From: UBA4744 sp963723165
Lineage (GTDB): Bacteria > Actinomycetota > Acidimicrobiia > Spongiisociales > UBA4744
Direction of reading: 5' to 3'
Assembly: GCA_963723165.1 (NCBI GenBank)
Contig: CAVRPP010000010.1
Location: 62,001-126,000 of the forward strand
Length of the DNA: 64,000 nucleotides
Below the pieces are notes generated by a model, which saw only the letters and a list, made by a program, of their open reading frames with translations, made no database searches and had not been told where the DNA came from. The translations under genes and the position numbers were made by a program. Shown in pieces: positions 25,504 through 33,515 of the stretch; the first letter of the stretch is position 1; the number at the start of each line of letters is the position of its first letter.

Positions 25504-26847
25504 CTAAACGACGCCCTGATCCAGCATTGCATCGGCCACCTTGATGAAGCCGGCGATGTTGGCACCGTTGACGTAGTTTCCTGGGGTTCCATAGTGTTCG
25601 GCTGCTTCCTGACAGCTCCTGTGGATGCTGACCATGATCATCAGCAATCGCTGGTCGACCTCGTCCCGGGTCCAGTTGCTGAACACCGCGTTTTGAGCCA
25701 TCTCGAGGCCACTGGTGGCCACGCCACCGGCGTTGGCTGCCTTGCCGGGTCCGAACAGGATCTTCTGGTCCACGAACTGCTCTACAGCTTCGGGTTCGCT
25801 CGGCATGTTGGCGCCCTCGGCAATCACATACACCCCGTTGGCCAGCAGTTGTTTAGCGTCCTCTCCACTCAGTTCGTTCTGGGTGGCACAGGGGAAAGCG
25901 CATTCAGCGCCTTCTACCGCCCAGGGGCGCTGGTCCGGGTAGTACTCCGCGTCGAATTGATCGGCATACTCGGCAATCCGGCCCCGCCGAACGTTCTTCA
26001 AGTCCTTTACCCAGGCGAGCTTCTCGTGATCGAAACCCTCGGCGTCGTAGATGAACCCGCTCGAGTCCGATAGCGTGACGGCCTTGCCGCCCAATCGAAG
26101 TATGTTCTCTACCGCGAATTGGGCAACGTTTCCGGATCCGGATACCAGGCAGGTCTTCTCCAGGATCGAGTCGTCGCGAGTCTTGAGCATCTCTTCTGCG
26201 AAGTAGATGGTGCCGTATCCGGTCGACTCGGATCGGATCAAGCTCCCACCCCACTCCAGGCTCTTGCCGGTGAGGATTCCCGAGAATTCGTTTGCGAGCT
26301 TCTTGTACTGCCCGAAGAGATAGCCGATCTCCCGCGCCCCGACCCCGATGTCACCGGCCGGGATGTCGGTGCGAGCTCCGATGTGACGGAACAATTCGTT
26401 CATGAACGATTGACAAAAGCGCATGACCTCGCTGTCGCTCCGGCCCTTCGGATCGAAGTCGGAGCCTCCCTTGCCACCGCCCATCGGCAGTGTCGTGAGA
26501 GCGTTCTTGAAGACCTGCTCGAACGCAAGGAACTTGAGCACTCCGAGGTTCACCGATGGATGGAATCGCAGGCCACCTTTGTAGGGCCCGATGGCACTGT
26601 TCATCTCGACCCGAAAGCCCCGATTCACCCGGATGCGGCCCTTGTCGTCGACCCAGGGCACCCGGAACATGATCACCCGTTCCGGTTCCACGACCCGATC
26701 GAGGATGTTCGCTTCCCGGAACTCGGGATGCCGGTCCAGCACCGGCCAAATCGATTCGATGACCTCGTGCGCCGCTTGATGAAACTCCGGCTCGCCGGGG
26801 CTTCGGGCCATGACACGATCCATGAACTCCGCAACAGTTTCAGACAC
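25504..26847 (-). CDS. gdhA: glutamate dehydrogenase
   Basis: Hexameric-type glutamate dehydrogenase of 447 residues interconverting 2-oxoglutarate plus ammonia and glutamate. Motifs: GPYKGGLRFHPSVN, the catalytic lysine region LPMGGGKGGSDFDPKG, the nucleotide loop VSGSGNVAQFA, and PGKAANAGGVATSGLEM. The 450-residue form is usually NADP-linked. A GTG start at 26847 follows GAAAGG. Located after carbamate kinase and two PLP enzymes, it would recapture the ammonia those enzymes release. Confidence 0.92.
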   Translation of the reverse strand: MSETVAEFMDRVMARSPGEPEFHQAAHEVIESIWPVLDRHPEFREANILDRVVEPERVIMFRVPWVDDKGRIRVNRGFRVEMNSAIGPYKGGLRFHPSVNLGVLKFLAFEQVFKNALTTLPMGGGKGGSDFDPKGRSDSEVMRFCQSFMNELFRHIGARTDIPAGDIGVGAREIGYLFGQYKKLANEFSGILTGKSLEWGGSLIRSESTGYGTIYFAEEMLKTRDDSILEKTCLVSGSGNVAQFAVENILRLGGKAVTLSDSSGFIYDAEGFDHEKLAWVKDLKNVRRGRIAEYADQFDAEYYPDQRPWAVEGAECAFPCATQNELSGEDAKQLLANGVYVIAEGANMPSEPEAVEQFVDQKILFGPGKAANAGGVATSGLEMAQNAVFSNWTRDEVDQRLLMIMVSIHRSCQEAAEHYGTPGNYVNGANIAGFIKVADAMLDQGVV

Positions 26848-26900
26848 GTTGATGCCTTTCTCCGTCTTGACTCGGCCCCGCTGGGCCGTCCTTGGTAACG

Positions 26901-28364
26901 CTAACCCAAACTCGCGACCCGCTGGTTGAACTCAACGATCAACTTGTCGATGGGGTCGACCATCGCCTGGATCGAAGTCCAGTAATCCGGGTCGTACCAC
27001 TGCGCCTGGATTTCCTCGTAGGTCTTGCCTTGCTGCTCGACCCACGTGTAGTACTTCAGGTTGTGGACCCGCTTGCGGTCGTAGTAGCCGAGTTCCTGGA
27101 CGTGGTCGATGCCCTGCCCGAGCAGGTAGCGGTGGTAGGCCGCGGCCGCGTCGAGGGTGGTGAACTCGCCGCGCTCTTCGTTGAGCTCGTGTAGGCGGCT
27201 TCCGTACATCTCCATCGAGTCCGTTCCGACGGTGATGACGACGTCTTGAGATCCCATTTCGTAGTACTTGGCCATTTTGATGGCCATGAGCATGTTGCCG
27301 ATCCCGGAGATCCCGAGGAGTGGGAGCTTCTCGATCAGCTCGGGGGCGACTCCCTGGTCGGCCAGGTAGGCGGTGCCGGCCGGTTCGTTGAAGAGACGAG
27401 TCAGTGCAATCGTCGCCTCATCGTCCAGGCCGATGGCCATATCCGTGTTCTTGGCGTTGTGAATCCAGGGAATGTGCTTGTCGCCGATACCCTCGATGCG
27501 GTGCTCGCCGAATCCGTTGTAGAGGATGGTCGGACACTGGATGGCTTCGCCTGCCGCGATCTTCGAATTCGGATAGAGCTGCTTGAGATAGTCACCCGAC
27601 GCGATCGTCCCGGCGGAACCGGTGGTCAGGGTCACGCCACGGAACTCATCTCCTGGGCGCATGGCGGCCTCGAGCACCTCAACCATGGCCGGTCCGGTCA
27701 CCGCGTAATGCCACAGATAGTTCCCGAACTCGTCGAACTGGTTGAAGATCACCAGATCCTCGCCCGAGGCTCGCAGCTCATTGCACTTGTCGAAGATCTC
27801 CTTGACGTTCGACTCTGTCCCAGGGGTGGCGATGATCTCTCCTGCCACCGTCTTGAGCCACTCGAAGCGCTCTTTGCTCATACCCTCCGGGAGGATGGCC
27901 ACGGATTCACAGGCCAGCAGATGGGAGTCGTAAGCGCCACCGCGGCAGTAGTTGCCGGTCGATGGCCACACGGCCTTTTGGGTGACCGGATCGAACTGCC
28001 CGGTGACCAAACGGGGCACCAGGCACCCAAAAGCGGCTCCGACTTTGTGGGCGCCGGTTGGGAACCACTTGCCTTCGAGGAGAAGAATCCGGGCGGAGGT
28101 GCCGGTGAGCTCCGAGGGAAGCTCGACGTAGTTGACCGGCCCGTATCCACCTCCGGTGGTGGTCGGCTCGTTGTGCCAGGTGATCCGGTACAGGTTGCGG
28201 GGATCGAGATCCCACAGCCCGACCGATGCGAGCTCCTGCTTGATCGAATCGGGAATGAGCGAAGGGTCCCGCATCTCCTTGAAAGTGGGGATGCGAATTG
28301 ATCGGTTCTTCGCCTGGGCGGCGGCCGAAGCGAGGGTCTTTTCGTGGATGGTGAGATCGATCAT
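26901..28364 (-). CDS. fold-type II PLP-dependent lyase, unknown substrate
   Basis: Cytoplasmic enzyme of 487 residues. The PLP lysine is probably in WFPTGAHKVGAAFGCL. The glycine phosphate loop is TLTTGSAGTIASGDYL, with a second Gly-rich loop GISGIGNMLMA. STGNYCRGGAYDSHLLACES is an unusual substrate-side segment. Size and motifs place it in the cysteine synthase/threonine dehydratase/TrpB superfamily but outside the well-known members. In gut purine clusters this slot is held by diaminopropionate ammonia-lyase (YgeX), also fold-type II; whether this enzyme replaces it is an inference. ATG 28364 follows GAGGA. Confidence 0.7.
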   Translation of the reverse strand: MIDLTIHEKTLASAAAQAKNRSIRIPTFKEMRDPSLIPDSIKQELASVGLWDLDPRNLYRITWHNEPTTTGGGYGPVNYVELPSELTGTSARILLLEGKWFPTGAHKVGAAFGCLVPRLVTGQFDPVTQKAVWPSTGNYCRGGAYDSHLLACESVAILPEGMSKERFEWLKTVAGEIIATPGTESNVKEIFDKCNELRASGEDLVIFNQFDEFGNYLWHYAVTGPAMVEVLEAAMRPGDEFRGVTLTTGSAGTIASGDYLKQLYPNSKIAAGEAIQCPTILYNGFGEHRIEGIGDKHIPWIHNAKNTDMAIGLDDEATIALTRLFNEPAGTAYLADQGVAPELIEKLPLLGISGIGNMLMAIKMAKYYEMGSQDVVITVGTDSMEMYGSRLHELNEERGEFTTLDAAAAYHRYLLGQGIDHVQELGYYDRKRVHNLKYYTWVEQQGKTYEEIQAQWYDPDYWTSIQAMVDPIDKLIVEFNQRVASLG

Positions 28365-28370
28365 TGGTAG

Positions 28371-28462
28371 TCCTCAGTTCTCAGTAGTCAGTACTGTCCG
28401 TCGTTTTCGTAGTTGGTCGTTGTCGGTTGCGCCCTTGCGATTGATGACTGACGACTGACTAC
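28371..28462. repeat. CAGT-rich dispersed repeat, copy 2
   Basis: Two tracts, CTCAGTTCTCAGTAGTCAGT (from 28373) and GATGACTGACGACTGACTAC (28443-28462), are largely inverted copies of each other across about 45 bp. They occupy the gap between the threonine synthase-like gene and the PLP lyase gene and could fold into a long hairpin in the operon mRNA. Confidence 0.55.
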
Positions 28463-29718
28463 TCGCTTCCCATTGCTTCTTTCAAGGCCTCCAGGGTGGG
28501 TTCCACCACCATGGGTTTCGTCCCCGCGGCGGTGACGGCTTTCATGGCCGAGGCGACGTCTTTGAGGCCGCTCCCGGTTGACAGCACGACCACGCGGTCG
28601 GTTGACCCGATCAGGTCTTGGTCGACGGCGGCGATCAGGCCTGCGTAAGCCGCTGCACCGGCCGGTTCGGCAAACACACCCGACCCCCGGGCCAGGATGG
28701 GAACCGCCGCCAGAATGTCTTCGTCGGCAACCCGGAGATAGGCCCCGTCCGTCTCAATGACGGCGGCCATGGCCTTGATCCGGTCGCGGGGTAGGTCGGC
28801 GCTGATCGAGTCGGCGATGGTGGTGGCCGATATCGGTGGTTTGGTCAGCACGTCCTCGCCGCTCTCGAATGCCTGCACGAGATAGTCGCTCCCGGCGGAC
28901 TGAATGCCGAAGATACGTGGCGCGTGGTCGATCCACCCGAGGGCCAAGGCGTCCTTCATCGCCTTGTGGACACCGCCGATGATCGACCCGTCGCCGACAC
29001 TGACGAATATGGCGTCGGGAACTTCCCAATTGAGCTGTTCGAGGATCTCGAGGCCGGCCGTCTTCTTGCCTTCCGTCATATAGGGGTTGTAGCCGGTGTT
29101 GCGGTTGTACCAGCCGAATTCGGCGGCGGCTGCCATGCAGAGATCGAAAGCGTCGCCGTAGGTGCCTTTGACCAGCGCCACGGTCGATCCGTAGGCGAGC
29201 AGCTGCGCAATCTTGGCCTGCGGCGCCGTCTCCGGAACGAAGATGACGTTCTTCTGGCCCATGCTGGCGGACAACCCGCTCAACGCCGCAGCAGCGTTCC
29301 CGGTGCTGGCCGTCGTGACGACCTCGGCTCCTTGTTCTCGTGCCTTGACGATGGCCATGGCACTGGCCCGGTCCTTGAGCGACGCCGTCGGTTGGCGTCC
29401 TTCGTCCTTCACCCATACGCGGCTTATCCCTAAGGCTTCTGCCAGGCGAGGGGCATCATAGGTGGGCGTTCCGCCGACTGTCAGCGGTGGAACCGGGGCG
29501 TCCGGCGCCACCGGGAGGAGGGGTCGATAGCGCCACATGGTTGTGTCGCGCTCATCACCCAATGACTCTTTCGAGATCCGCGAGCCGACGAGGTCGTAGT
29601 CGTACCGGACGTCGAGGATGCCTTCGTTGCCGTGATCCGGACACACGTACCCGGCCTCTTCGGCCGGGTACGCAGTCCCACAAATCACACAGACGAGTCC
29701 GGTGACATGGTCAGTCAT
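28459..29718 (-). CDS. threonine synthase-like PLP enzyme
   Basis: Fold-type II PLP enzyme of 419 residues. An N-terminal Cys pair region (LVCVICGTAYPAEE, CPDHGNEG) resembles the zinc-ribbon start of one threonine synthase class. The PLP lysine is in TASLKDRASAMAIVK, the glycine loop in VSVGDGSIIGG, and the Ser/Gly end is VVLSTGSGLKDV. By sequence it would convert phosphohomoserine to threonine. However, it lies in a catabolic operon, overlapping carbamate kinase by eight bases, with no thrA/thrB nearby. A related beta-elimination or replacement reaction on an amino acid from ureide breakdown is possible. Confidence 0.78.
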   Translation of the reverse strand: MTDHVTGLVCVICGTAYPAEEAGYVCPDHGNEGILDVRYDYDLVGSRISKESLGDERDTTMWRYRPLLPVAPDAPVPPLTVGGTPTYDAPRLAEALGISRVWVKDEGRQPTASLKDRASAMAIVKAREQGAEVVTTASTGNAAAALSGLSASMGQKNVIFVPETAPQAKIAQLLAYGSTVALVKGTYGDAFDLCMAAAAEFGWYNRNTGYNPYMTEGKKTAGLEILEQLNWEVPDAIFVSVGDGSIIGGVHKAMKDALALGWIDHAPRIFGIQSAGSDYLVQAFESGEDVLTKPPISATTIADSISADLPRDRIKAMAAVIETDGAYLRVADEDILAAVPILARGSGVFAEPAGAAAYAGLIAAVDQDLIGSTDRVVVLSTGSGLKDVASAMKAVTAAGTKPMVVEPTLEALKEAMGSE

Positions 29719-30655
29719 GAACGATCCAGGTGCCGGTGTCGCCGGCGATGGCTTTGGCGATGTTCTCCGGGTTGGTGATCAAGGCGCGTTCGCCGCCCGC
29801 TTCGAGGAACTGCACGACGGCCCGCATCTTGGGCGCCATCGATCCCTCCGCAAAGTGGCCGCCTTCGGCCAGGTATTGCTTGACCTCGGCGAGGGTCATC
29901 CGATCGACCCACTCCTGCTCAGGAGTCCCGAACCGAAGAGCAACCTTCTCGACTGCCGTCGAGATGAGCAACAGGTCGGCATTGATCTCTTTGGCAAGGA
30001 GGGCTGAGGCCAGGTCTTTGTCGATGACTGCGGCGACTCCGGTCAGGTCGCCGTTTTCGTCGGCTACCACCGGGATCCCGCCGCCTCCAACGGTGATCAC
30101 AACCACGCCCGCATCCATCAGGGTACGAACTGCCTCTATCTCTACGATCCGGACCGGTTGGGGCGACGCCACCACCCGGCGCCAACCTCGGCCGGCGTCC
30201 TCGACCACTTCCCAGCCTTCTTCGTCGCGGCGGCGCTTGGCCTCTGCCTCTTCCAAAAAGGTCCCGATTGGCTTGGACGGCTTCAGCATCGCAGGATCGT
30301 CGGCGCTGACCTCGACCTGGGTCACGACCGTGGCGACTTGCTTGTTCAATCCCATAGCCCGGAAGTCGTTGATCAGGTTCTGCTGGAGCATGTAGCCAAT
30401 GGCTCCCTGGGTGTCGGCCCCAGCGACATCCATGGGCACTTCATGCAGCTCGCCGCGGGAGAGCTCAGACCGGCGCAGGATGAATCCAACTTGTGGACCG
30501 TTTCCGTGCGATATGGCTACGTCCCAGCCGGCCTTGACCATCTGGGCGATGTGGTGGTCGGTCTCTCCGGCGGCGATGTATTGATCCTGAACGCTTTGAT
30601 GGTCTTTGTCGGTGATCAGCGAGTTGCCGCCGATCGCGATGACTGCTCGTGGCAT
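29711..30655 (-). CDS. arcC: carbamate kinase
   Basis: Transfers phosphate from carbamoyl phosphate to ADP, giving ATP, CO2 and ammonia. The 314-residue amino-acid-kinase fold shows the N-terminal VIAIGGNSLI, SHGNGPQVGFILRRSEL, DVAGADTQGAIGYMLQQ, TVGGGGIPVV and the nucleotide-site ISTAVEKVAL. It sits three bases after the ATCase-like gene. No arginine deiminase is present, so carbamoyl phosphate probably comes from the carbamoyltransferases working in reverse on a carbamoylated intermediate. Confidence 0.93.
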   Translation of the reverse strand: MPRAVIAIGGNSLITDKDHQSVQDQYIAAGETDHHIAQMVKAGWDVAISHGNGPQVGFILRRSELSRGELHEVPMDVAGADTQGAIGYMLQQNLINDFRAMGLNKQVATVVTQVEVSADDPAMLKPSKPIGTFLEEAEAKRRRDEEGWEVVEDAGRGWRRVVASPQPVRIVEIEAVRTLMDAGVVVITVGGGGIPVVADENGDLTGVAAVIDKDLASALLAKEINADLLLISTAVEKVALRFGTPEQEWVDRMTLAEVKQYLAEGGHFAEGSMAPKMRAVVQFLEAGGERALITNPENIAKAIAGDTGTWIVHD

Positions 30656-30658
30656 CGT

Positions 30659-31609
30659 TTACTCCGTGGTCCCGAGGACGAGCGCCAACAGGGCCATGCG
30701 CATGACGACTCCGTTGTACGCCTCTTGCCAGTATCGGGCATGCTTGAGCTGGTCGACCTCGGGCAGCAGTTCGTCCATGCGGGGCAGCGAGTGCAGCACA
30801 ATCGAGTCACCCTTGGCCTTTTTCATGACCTCTTTGGTGATCCGGTAGTTGGCGGGCGTGATTCCGTACTCGTCGGCCTTTTCCTGGCGCGACTGTGTGT
30901 AGTCGGGCTGCACGACCGGTTCCATGTAGATGACGTCGGCTTCTTCGATCACGTCGTTGATGTGCTCAACAATGCGCCACGAGGTCCCCATTTCATCTAG
31001 TTCTGCCAGGAACTCCTTGGTGGGTGACATTTCCTCGGGGGCCAGGATGACCATCTCAGCGTCGAACTGGCTGAGGGCATAGCCGATCGAGTGCATGGTG
31101 CGCATGCGGTGGTCGCCGATGCAGACGAAGGTCTTGCCGTCGACGCTGCCGGTTTCCTTTTGCACGGTGTAGAGGTCGGTGAGGACCTGGGTGGGGTGCT
31201 CGCCCCAACCATCGCCGGCGTTGATCACCGGGATCGAGGCCCAGCGAGCAGCTTCATGAGGAGCGCCCTGCTGGAAGTGGCGCATGACCAGCACGTCGCC
31301 GTAGTACTCGAGCATATGGACGGTGTCTTTGATGGACTCCTGGTAGAAGTCGCCGGCCCGGGTCATCTTGGCGTCAGAGAAACCGGTCACATGCCCGCCG
31401 AGGCGGTGCATGGCGGCCTCATGAGCCAGACGCGTGCGGGTGGAAGGCTGATAGAAGGCGGTCACCATGGTCTTGTCGGCCAGCAGGTCGGTGTTGCGAC
31501 GCTCCCGGGCGATGGGCTCGAGCTGGTCGGCGATCTCGAATACGTGGAAGAACTCGTTCCGCTCGAAGTCCTTGAGCGAAAGGATGTCCCGTCCTGCGAA
31601 GCTGCGCAT
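30659..31609 (-). CDS. aspartate carbamoyltransferase-like enzyme
   Basis: Carbamoyltransferase of 316 residues. The carbamoyl-phosphate loop is FYQPSTRTRLAHEAAMHRLG, the second site INAGDGWGEHPTQVLTDLYT, and the C-terminal HSLPRMDELLPEVD resembles PyrB. No pyr gene is adjacent; it leads an operon with carbamate kinase, so a catabolic paralogue using carbamoyl phosphate in reverse is plausible. Start ATG 31609 follows AAGAGGAG by seven bases. The preceding leader contains a hairpin and a palindrome next to the divergent GntR gene. Confidence 0.82.
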   Translation of the reverse strand: MRSFAGRDILSLKDFERNEFFHVFEIADQLEPIARERRNTDLLADKTMVTAFYQPSTRTRLAHEAAMHRLGGHVTGFSDAKMTRAGDFYQESIKDTVHMLEYYGDVLVMRHFQQGAPHEAARWASIPVINAGDGWGEHPTQVLTDLYTVQKETGSVDGKTFVCIGDHRMRTMHSIGYALSQFDAEMVILAPEEMSPTKEFLAELDEMGTSWRIVEHINDVIEEADVIYMEPVVQPDYTQSRQEKADEYGITPANYRITKEVMKKAKGDSIVLHSLPRMDELLPEVDQLKHARYWQEAYNGVVMRMALLALVLGTTE

Positions 31610-31653
31610 GTAGCACTCCTCTTGGTTGTCGGTCCCGGGTTTCTTCCCCGGGG

Positions 31654-31687
31654 GGAGGTCCGTCACTGGACAGCGACGGGGACCTCC
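31654..31687 (-). other. leader stem-loop of the carbamoyltransferase operon
   Basis: GGAGGTCC and GGACCTCC (31654-31661 / 31680-31687), extended by GTC/GAC with a two-base bulge, enclose a 10-nt loop. It lies 45 bases before the start codon, downstream of the presumed promoter, so it would be in the transcript. No U-tract follows; function (attenuation, stability or protein binding) is unknown. Confidence 0.5.
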
Positions 31688-31695
31688 TGTACGAT

Positions 31696-31706
31696 TTGTA
31701 ATACAA
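31696..31706. promoter_or_regulatory. HutC-type operator TTGTAATACAA
   Basis: A perfect 5-1-5 palindrome in the 140-bp gap between the divergent GntR regulator and the carbamoyltransferase operon. An extra half-site (ATACAAC) follows at 31709-31715. HutC/UTRA-type GntR proteins typically bind TGTA-N-TACA-like sites, so autoregulation and control of both directions is a reasonable inference. Confidence 0.65.
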
Positions 31707-31749
31707 GCATACAACATGATGACCCGACCGGCCAGTTAGGATTCTGCAG

Positions 31750-32481
31750 ATGATCACCCGCAACCCGTCCCTCACCGAGCAGGCGAAGGCGCACCTCAAG
31801 GAGCGGATCGTCAACGGGGAGTTTGAGGCCGGGCGGATCCCTTCCGAGACCGAACTGGCCAACGATCTCGGGGTCAGCCGTACCACCATCCGCGACGCTT
31901 TGAGCCGCCTGGAGCAGGAAGGTTCCATCTATCGCAAGCAGGGCGCGGGCACATTCGTGAATGAACCCGGTTTGCAGATCAAGTCACGGCTCGAGGAGAT
32001 GTGGTCGTACGAAGAGGTGCTCAGGGATCACGGTTACACACCCTCGGTGCGGGTGGGGGAGCTCCGGACGGAACCGGCGGATGAACAACTAGCGGCCGGA
32101 CTGAGGATCGATCCGGGCGAACCGGTGGTCGTCATGGAGAAGTTGTTCCTCGAGAACGATCTGCCGGTAGTGCTGACCACGAACCGGATCCCCGAGCGGC
32201 TCATCACGACCCGCATCAGGACCGCCGACGGCAAGAAACCGCTGTACGAACTGTTGGAGGATCATTGCGAGCGGTTTCTCTCCTACTACCTGTCCGACAT
32301 CGTTCCGGTAGCTTTGGGCAACCACGAGGCCGGGCAACTCGGCGTGGCTCGTCGCACTCCCTCGATCAGTTTTGAGGAGGTCGGCTTCGACCAGGACAAC
32401 GAACCGGTGGTAAACGCCACCTCATTTTTCAGAGATGACCTGCTCCGCTTCCGCCTGATCCGGCGGAAAGCCGGGGCCTGA
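31750..32481 (+). CDS. GntR-family (HutC/UTRA) transcription regulator
   Basis: Repressor-type protein of 243 residues. The N-terminal winged helix spans residues 5-70 (LKERIVNGEFEAGRIPSETE, LGVSRTTIRDALSRLEQEG). The C-terminal UTRA ligand domain runs from about 85 to 240 (EPVVVMEKLFLENDLPVV, FEEVGFDQDNEPVVNATSFF). UTRA domains bind small acids, sugars or amino-acid breakdown products. It is divergent from the carbamoyltransferase operon and directly upstream of the YgeW-like gene, so it probably senses a pathway intermediate. Confidence 0.9.
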   Translation: MITRNPSLTEQAKAHLKERIVNGEFEAGRIPSETELANDLGVSRTTIRDALSRLEQEGSIYRKQGAGTFVNEPGLQIKSRLEEMWSYEEVLRDHGYTPSVRVGELRTEPADEQLAAGLRIDPGEPVVVMEKLFLENDLPVVLTTNRIPERLITTRIRTADGKKPLYELLEDHCERFLSYYLSDIVPVALGNHEAGQLGVARRTPSISFEEVGFDQDNEPVVNATSFFRDDLLRFRLIRRKAGA

Positions 32482-32494
32482 CCAAGGAGCGAAC

Positions 32495-33469
32495 ATGCAG
32501 ACATACCTGCACGGCCGGGACATGATCACCACCCAGGAGTGGACCAAGGACGAACTCGACACGGTCATTGACGTGGCCCTCGACTTGAAGCGGCGGCGGG
32601 CGCTCGGTGAGCCGCATGCCCTGCTGCGCGACAAAGTTCTGGCCATGTTGTTCTTCTTCTCGAGCACCAGGACCAGGGCAAGTTTCGAGGCCGGGATGGC
32701 CCAGTTGGGCGGCCATGCGATGTTCCTCGACAGCACCAGCACCCAGATCGGTCACGGCGACACCTGGAAGGAGATCGGCGAGATCCTGGGTCGCTACGAC
32801 GACGGCATCGCCATCCGTAACGTCGACTGGGGAATCGGTAACGATTACATCCGGGCAGTTGCCGAGGCCAGCCGCACGCCGGTCCTCAATATGCAGTGCG
32901 ACTGGTACCACCCGTTTCAGGCCCTCGCCGACCTGCTCACCGTCATCGAGCAGAAGGGCGACCCGCGCAAGCTGACCTTCAACATGAGCTATGCCTATGC
33001 GGCCAGTTATCAGAAGCCCGTCAGCGTCGCTCAGAGCGTCATCCTGCTCATGACCCGCTTCGGGGCCAACGTCCGCTTGACCCGTCCTCCCGAGTTCAAA
33101 CTGATGCCGGAAGTCATCGCCCAGGCCGAGGAGAACGCCAAGGCAGCGCACGGCAGCTTCGAGATCGTTGAGGACTTCGAAGAGGGCATGCGGGGCGCCG
33201 ACGTTGTCTACGCCAAGAGCTGGGGTTCGATGCTGACGACGTCCGACCACGAGGAGTCGGCCAAGATTTCCGACAAGTACAAGGATTGGATCGCCGACGA
33301 GCGACGGATGGAAATGGCCGACGCAGACGCCATCTACATGCATCCGCTCCCCGCCGATCGCAATGTCGAAGTGACCGACGGCGTCATCGACGGGCGCTGG
33401 AGCCGCGTGTTCGACCAGGCCGAAAACCGTCTGCACGTGCAGAAGGCGGTAATGGCCCTCACCATGTAG
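32495..33469 (+). CDS. ygeW: YgeW-like carbamoyltransferase
   Basis: Carbamoyltransferase of 324 residues resembling YgeW of selenium/purine clusters. It has the loop FFSSTRTRASFEAGMAQLGG, STQIGHGDTWKEIGEILGRY, MQCDWYHPFQALADLLTV, and the YgeW-like second half NMSYAYAASYQKPVSVAQS, GANVRLTRPPEFKLMPEVI and YMHPLPADRNVEVTDGVIDG. The usual His-Pro-Thr-Gln of ATCase/OTCase is HPFQ here. Its acceptor is unknown. ATG 32495 follows AAGGAG. It is second in the plus-strand unit begun by the GntR gene. Confidence 0.82.
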   Translation: MQTYLHGRDMITTQEWTKDELDTVIDVALDLKRRRALGEPHALLRDKVLAMLFFFSSTRTRASFEAGMAQLGGHAMFLDSTSTQIGHGDTWKEIGEILGRYDDGIAIRNVDWGIGNDYIRAVAEASRTPVLNMQCDWYHPFQALADLLTVIEQKGDPRKLTFNMSYAYAASYQKPVSVAQSVILLMTRFGANVRLTRPPEFKLMPEVIAQAEENAKAAHGSFEIVEDFEEGMRGADVVYAKSWGSMLTTSDHEESAKISDKYKDWIADERRMEMADADAIYMHPLPADRNVEVTDGVIDGRWSRVFDQAENRLHVQKAVMALTM

Positions 33470-33515
33470 GTGGGTACGTACCGGTCGAAGTCGGTCGAGG
33501 GAAGGGATGCAACAT

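Noticed and set aside
31654..31687. PyrR-binding attenuator before the ATCase-like gene
   Set aside because: Only a short loop similarity; no terminator/antiterminator pair and no pyr genes nearby.
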